From Gammaproteobacteria bacterium (GTDB lineage Bacteria; Pseudomonadota; Gammaproteobacteria; S144-34), in NCBI GenBank assembly GCA_015494165.1, contig WGBS01000301.1, positions 1 to 7,882 on the forward strand: a stretch of 7,882 nucleotides of DNA. Reading direction: 5' to 3'. Every line of letters begins with the position of its first letter. The stretch's first letter is position 1. A program made the position numbers and the translations under genes. This document shows positions 4,549-7,882 of this stretch, piece by piece. The notes beneath the pieces were generated by a model. That model ran no database searches, was not told the DNA's origin, and saw nothing but the letters and a program-made list of their open reading frames with translations.

Positions 4549-4580
4549 CGGGTCCCGCCGGGGAGGATCCGCCGGACCCG
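4549..4580. repeat. Inverted repeat just downstream of ops
   Basis: CGGGTCC (4549-4555) pairs with GGACCCG (4574-4580) across an 18-nt GC-rich loop. It starts two bases after the ops element. It may form a leader hairpin in the transcript as RfaH loads, but it has no T-tract. Confidence 0.4.
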
Positions 4581-4620
4581 TGCTAGCATGCCCGGCGGAA
4601 GAGTCCCGGAGGGTGTTGGC

Positions 4621-4944
4621 ATGGGGGCGGTCCCGGAGCCGGACGCGAAGGAGCGCGCGCGTGTGGCGGAGCTGGCGCGGACGGTGGCGGCGCTCGCACG
4701 CGAGCGGCTCGGTCCCGGCACACAGGTCTGGTGGTTCGGCTCCTGGCCCGAGGGGCGCGCCCGGCCGCGCTCCGACATCGACATCGCGATCCTGCCGCCA
4801 CCGGACGTGACCGCCGAGCGGGTGGCGGCCTTGCGTGCCGCCGTGGACGATCTCCCAACGCTCTACCGGATCGACCTGGTGGACCTGCGCGAGGTCTCGG
4901 AGGGGTTCCGCGCGCGCATCCTCCGGCGGGGCCGCCCGCTGTGA
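4621..4944 (+). CDS. MNT-fold nucleotidyltransferase (HI0073-like)
   Basis: This 107-residue minimal nucleotidyltransferase has VWWFGSWPEGRARPRSDIDI at residues 36-55, giving the GS-x10-D-x-D signature with G40 S41 and metal ligands D52 and D54. It is the first gene after the ops leader. With the next gene it matches the HI0073/HI0074 two-component nucleotidyltransferase of Haemophilus, in which this subunit is catalytic and the HEPN-like subunit binds the substrate. By analogy with MntA it may AMPylate and silence its partner. The ATG at 4621 was preferred over the in-frame ATG at 4588 because GGAGGG at 4608-4613 is correctly spaced for it. The stop overlaps the next GTG by 4 nt. Confidence 0.87.
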   Translation: MGAVPEPDAKERARVAELARTVAALARERLGPGTQVWWFGSWPEGRARPRSDIDIAILPPPDVTAERVAALRAAVDDLPTLYRIDLVDLREVSEGFRARILRRGRPL

Positions 4945-5321
4945 GCGGCCGGCGTCTCGCCGCCCTGCGCAAGGCGCTCGCGCGGCTGCGCGAGGCCTTG
5001 GCGATGACAGGCAGCTCGGATATCGCACGCGATGCCGCCATCCAGCGCTTCGAGTTCTGCGCCGAGCTCTCGTGGAAGGCGGTGCAGGCCAGGGCGCGCG
5101 CGCTCGGCCGTGACTGCCGCTTCCCCAAGGAATGCCTGCGGCTCGCCTTCGAGGCGGGCTGGATCGACGACGAGGCCGGCTGGCTGCGGCTCTGGGAGGA
5201 CCGCAGCCTCACGAGCCACACCTACGACGAGGCGCTCGCGGAGGAGATCCATGCGAGGCTCCCGGCCCATCTCGAGCGCATGGACCGGCTGCTGGCCGCC
5301 CTGGACCCCGAAGAGGGCTGA
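4941..5321 (+). CDS. HI0074-family HEPN protein (nucleotidyltransferase substrate-binding / toxin-type)
   Basis: This 126-residue all-helical protein carries the HI0074 family signature: IQRFEFCAELSWKAVQ at residues 34-49, FPKECLRLAFEAGWI at 61-75, and WEDRSLTSHTYDEALAEEI from residue 85. The last contains R88-x4-H93-x-Y95, the HEPN ribonuclease motif that also holds the tyrosine AMPylated in HepT toxins. It may be an RNase toxin neutralised by the upstream MNT protein, or the substrate-binding half of a heteromeric nucleotidyltransferase. Crystal structures of HI0074 relatives gave rise to the second name, so both readings are kept. GTG at 4941 overlaps the MNT stop in a GTGA junction. The next module begins 12 nt after the stop. 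Confidence 0.87.
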   Translation: MSGRRLAALRKALARLREALAMTGSSDIARDAAIQRFEFCAELSWKAVQARARALGRDCRFPKECLRLAFEAGWIDDEAGWLRLWEDRSLTSHTYDEALAEEIHARLPAHLERMDRLLAALDPEEG

Positions 5322-5333
5322 GGTCAAGGTCCC

Positions 5334-5633
5334 GTGCGCCTGAGCGAGGAGCACCGCGCCATCATCCGCGAGGAGGTCGCGCGCGCGTTCGGCCCCGAGG
5401 CCGAGGTGCTCCTGTTCGGCTCGCGCGTGGACGACACGGCTCGCGGCGGCGACGTGGACCTGCTGGTGCGGGTGCCCCATCCGGTCGAGAGTCCGACGAT
5501 GGCGGCGGTGGACCTGGCCACGCGGCTCGAGCGCCGCTTCGACGGCCGCCGCGTGGACGTGCTCCTGCTCACGCCCGACACCCCCCGCCAGCCCATCCAC
5601 GACATCGCCGAGCGCACCGGAGTGCGGCTGTGA
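5334..5633 (+). CDS. MNT-fold nucleotidyltransferase (second operonic module)
   Basis: This 99-residue protein has VLLFGSRVDDTARGGDVDLL at residues 25-44. The signature is GS-x9-D-x-D (G29 S30, D40, D42), one residue shorter between GS and D than in the other two MNT proteins of the window. The GSR..D..RGGD form marks a distinct MNT subfamily. The C-terminal RRVDVLLLTPDTPRQPIHDIA supplies a third carboxylate (D of VDVLL) typical of the active site. The GTG at 5334 follows AAGG at 5326-5329. The gene overlaps the following HEPN gene by 4 nt, making a second complete MNT-HEPN pair. The two MNT genes are too different in sequence to be a recent duplication. Confidence 0.86.
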   Translation: MRLSEEHRAIIREEVARAFGPEAEVLLFGSRVDDTARGGDVDLLVRVPHPVESPTMAAVDLATRLERRFDGRRVDVLLLTPDTPRQPIHDIAERTGVRL

Positions 5634-6180
5634 CGGACATCGAAAATCCCGAGCTCCTGCGCGTGGCCGATCTCCTGGAGGTCGGGGCCCGCGAGCTGAG
5701 GCACCTGCAGACGACCGACCGGCGGCTGTTCGCGGGGGGCACGCTCGCTCCTGATCTGATCGACCGCCTGGACTCGGATGATGTCCTCGCCGAGCGGATC
5801 GATGCCTTCGTCGCGCGCTTCGGCCGGCTCCAGGATACGCTTGGTGCGAGGCTGCTCCCGGCGGCGATGCGCCTGCTGGGAGATGCGCCCGGAGCCATGC
5901 TCGAGAACCTCGACTGGGCCGAGCGCCTCGGCCTGGTGCGCTCGGCCGACCAGTGGGCGCGCATCCGCCGGGTGGGCAACCGCATGATCCACGAGTACGT
6001 GTCGGACCCGGCGGTGCTGGCGGACGCGCTCAACCAGGCCCACGCCTTCATCCCGGATCTGGAGCATTTCTTGGGCGCGGTGCGCGAGCGGCTGCTCGCG
6101 CGCTTTCCGGCCCTGGAGGAGCGCCTGGAGGCCGGGAAGGGCGCGGGAGCGGACGGCAACGGAATAGGGAAGGGACCGCA

Positions 6181-6184
<4 letters not shown>
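5630..6184 (+). CDS. HepT-like HEPN protein with an unusual R-x6-H motif
   Basis: This 184-residue helical protein is longer than most HepT proteins. The region ARFGRLQDTLGARLLPAAMRLL (residues 62-83), ENLDWAERLGLVRSADQW (92-109) and GNRMIHEY (116-123) matches the HEPN family whose members usually read R-N-R-M-(V/I)-H-E-Y. Here the first Arg of that block is G116, so the usual R-x4-H is lost, but R114-x6-H121-x-Y123 still fits the broader R-x4-6-H rule. It is the presumed toxin or substrate subunit for the MNT protein just upstream. The C-terminus ends in a Gly-rich tail (residues about 169-184). GTG at 5630 follows GGAG at 5619-5622. The stop overlaps the GTG of the sugar dehydrogenase by 4 nt, coupling the two. 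Confidence 0.85.
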
Positions 6185-7470
<1,286 letters not shown>

Positions 7471-7519
7471 TTTGGCCATCCAACTTCAAGGGAGGCGCGG
7501 AGAGCGGCGAACGGCTGGC

Positions 7520-7546
7520 AAATGAGGGCGGTCTCACCGTTCATTT
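7520..7546. repeat. Imperfect hairpin after tviB
   Basis: AAATGA (7520-7525) pairs with TCATTT (7541-7546), and inside it CGGT (7529-7532) pairs with ACCG (7536-7539) around a CTC loop. It is the first of three successive hairpins in the 139-nt gap between tviB and the epimerase gene. No clear T-tract follows. The inner GGGCGGTCT is also found at 1708-1716. Confidence 0.45.
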
Positions 7547-7553
7547 CGTGGGC

Positions 7554-7568
7554 GCGGCTTCCAGCCGC
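7554..7568. repeat. REP-like palindrome, copy 2
   Basis: GCGGCTTCCAGCCGC is identical to the element at 1757-1771, again between the end of one gene and the start codon of another. It can fold into a 6-bp stem with a TCC loop. The wider flanks of the two copies differ, which fits a dispersed REP-type element rather than a local duplication. Confidence 0.6.
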
Positions 7569-7570
7569 AT

Positions 7571-7585
7571 CCGGTACATGACCGG
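7571..7585. repeat. Short hairpin upstream of the epimerase gene
   Basis: CCGGT (7571-7575) pairs with ACCGG (7581-7585) around ACATG. It is the third hairpin in the gap and ends 24 nt before the epimerase ATG, so it could influence ribosome access. Confidence 0.4.
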
Positions 7586-7609
7586 CACTCAGGACAAGGC
7601 ACCTTGAAC

Positions 7610-7882
7610 ATGAAGATCCTCGTCACCGGCGCCGCCGGCTTCATCGGCGCGGCGCTCTCCCACCGGCTGCTGGACCGCGGTGACGAGGTCGTCGGCATCG
7701 ACAACCTCAACGACTACTACGACGTCTCCCTCAAGGAGGCGCGGCTCGCGCGCCTCACGCGGCGCGACGGGTTCCGCTTCGAGAGGCTCGACGTCGCCGA
7801 CCGCGAGGGGATGAGCCGCCTCTTCCGCGAGCACCGCTTCGACGCCGTCATGCACCTCGCCGCCCAGGCGGGGGTCCGCTAC
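7610..7882 (+). CDS. NAD-dependent epimerase, UDP-glucuronate 4-epimerase-like (N-terminal part)
   Basis: The first 91 residues of a short-chain dehydrogenase/reductase-type sugar epimerase are present; the right edge of the window cuts it. MKILVTGAAGFIGAALSHRL carries the G-x-x-G-x-x-G NAD-binding loop (G7, G10, G13). VGIDNLNDYYDVSLKEARL and the later MHLAAQAGVRY are hallmark segments of UDP-glucuronate 4-epimerases such as CapI. TviC/WbpP-type epimerases have a longer N-terminus, so this enzyme is closer to the CapI group. It would interconvert UDP-uronic acids at C4, next to the TviB-type dehydrogenase that makes such sugars. Start: ATG 7610, with AAGG at 7595-7598 somewhat distant. The catalytic Y-x-x-x-K lies beyond the window, so substrate choice is open. 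Confidence 0.9.
   Translation, partial: MKILVTGAAGFIGAALSHRLLDRGDEVVGIDNLNDYYDVSLKEARLARLTRRDGFRFERLDVADREGMSRLFREHRFDAVMHLAAQAGVRY

Noticed and set aside
4581..4589. TGCTAGCAT as an extended -10 promoter for the MNT gene
   Set aside because: It has four of six bases to TATAAT plus TG, but no -35 at a suitable distance, and a start near 4596 would leave ops outside the transcript. Kept only as a weak alternative.
7589..7855. 88-codon - strand frame over the epimerase start
   Set aside because: It is antisense to a clear Rossmann-fold N-terminus, is acidic and Val-rich like other antisense translations here, and has no motif.

Overview
The window is a very GC-rich stretch of chromosome, with a strong GC bias at third codon positions judged by eye. 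Its gene content (PyrF, a ComEA-family protein, RfaH, CysC, an EPS-type MarR regulator and a TviB-type sugar dehydrogenase) suggests a gammaproteobacterium, perhaps a high-GC member of the Chromatiales/Ectothiorhodospiraceae. That placement is inference from gene families; the sequence holds no rRNA or other phylogenetic marker. All recognised genes lie on the + strand. No tRNA, rRNA, CRISPR array or transposase gene was seen, and no gene-free stretch exceeds about 225 bases.

Left part (1-1565): the 3' end of a HEPN-domain gene, overlapping its MNT-fold nucleotidyltransferase partner (a HEPN/MNT module), which overlaps pyrF by 4 nt. A small ComEA-family helix-hairpin-helix protein follows; its probable promoter lies inside the 3' end of pyrF. 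Middle part (1566-4486): a repeat- and hairpin-rich intergenic region with a likely terminator, then a cysC-rfaH pair sharing one base, then a FitAB/VapBC-type toxin-antitoxin pair of lower GC content with repeat-rich upstream DNA, then an EPS-associated MarR-type winged-helix regulator that may be translated from a leaderless mRNA.

Right part (4487-7882): an intergenic region with a perfect 12-base match to the RfaH recruitment site ops (GGCGGTAGCGTG, 4535-4546). It precedes a tightly packed run of an HI0073/HI0074-like MNT/HEPN pair, a second MNT/HEPN pair, a TviB/WbpO/CapL-family UDP-sugar 6-dehydrogenase and, after a 139-nt hairpin-rich gap, the 5' end of an NAD-dependent epimerase resembling UDP-glucuronate 4-epimerases. 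This is the start of a surface or exopolysaccharide cluster that continues past the right edge.

Likely logic: RfaH, encoded about 1.6 kb upstream, would load at ops and let RNA polymerase run through the polysaccharide operon. The MarR-type regulator may control initiation. CysC makes PAPS and may serve sulfate assimilation or sulfation of the polymer. The most unusual aspect is that two complete MNT/HEPN toxin-antitoxin-type modules occupy the first four positions of the ops-led operon, with the last HEPN gene overlapping the first sugar gene by 4 nt. With the left-edge MNT/HEPN pair and the PIN toxin pair, the window holds four toxin-antitoxin-type modules in about 6 kb.
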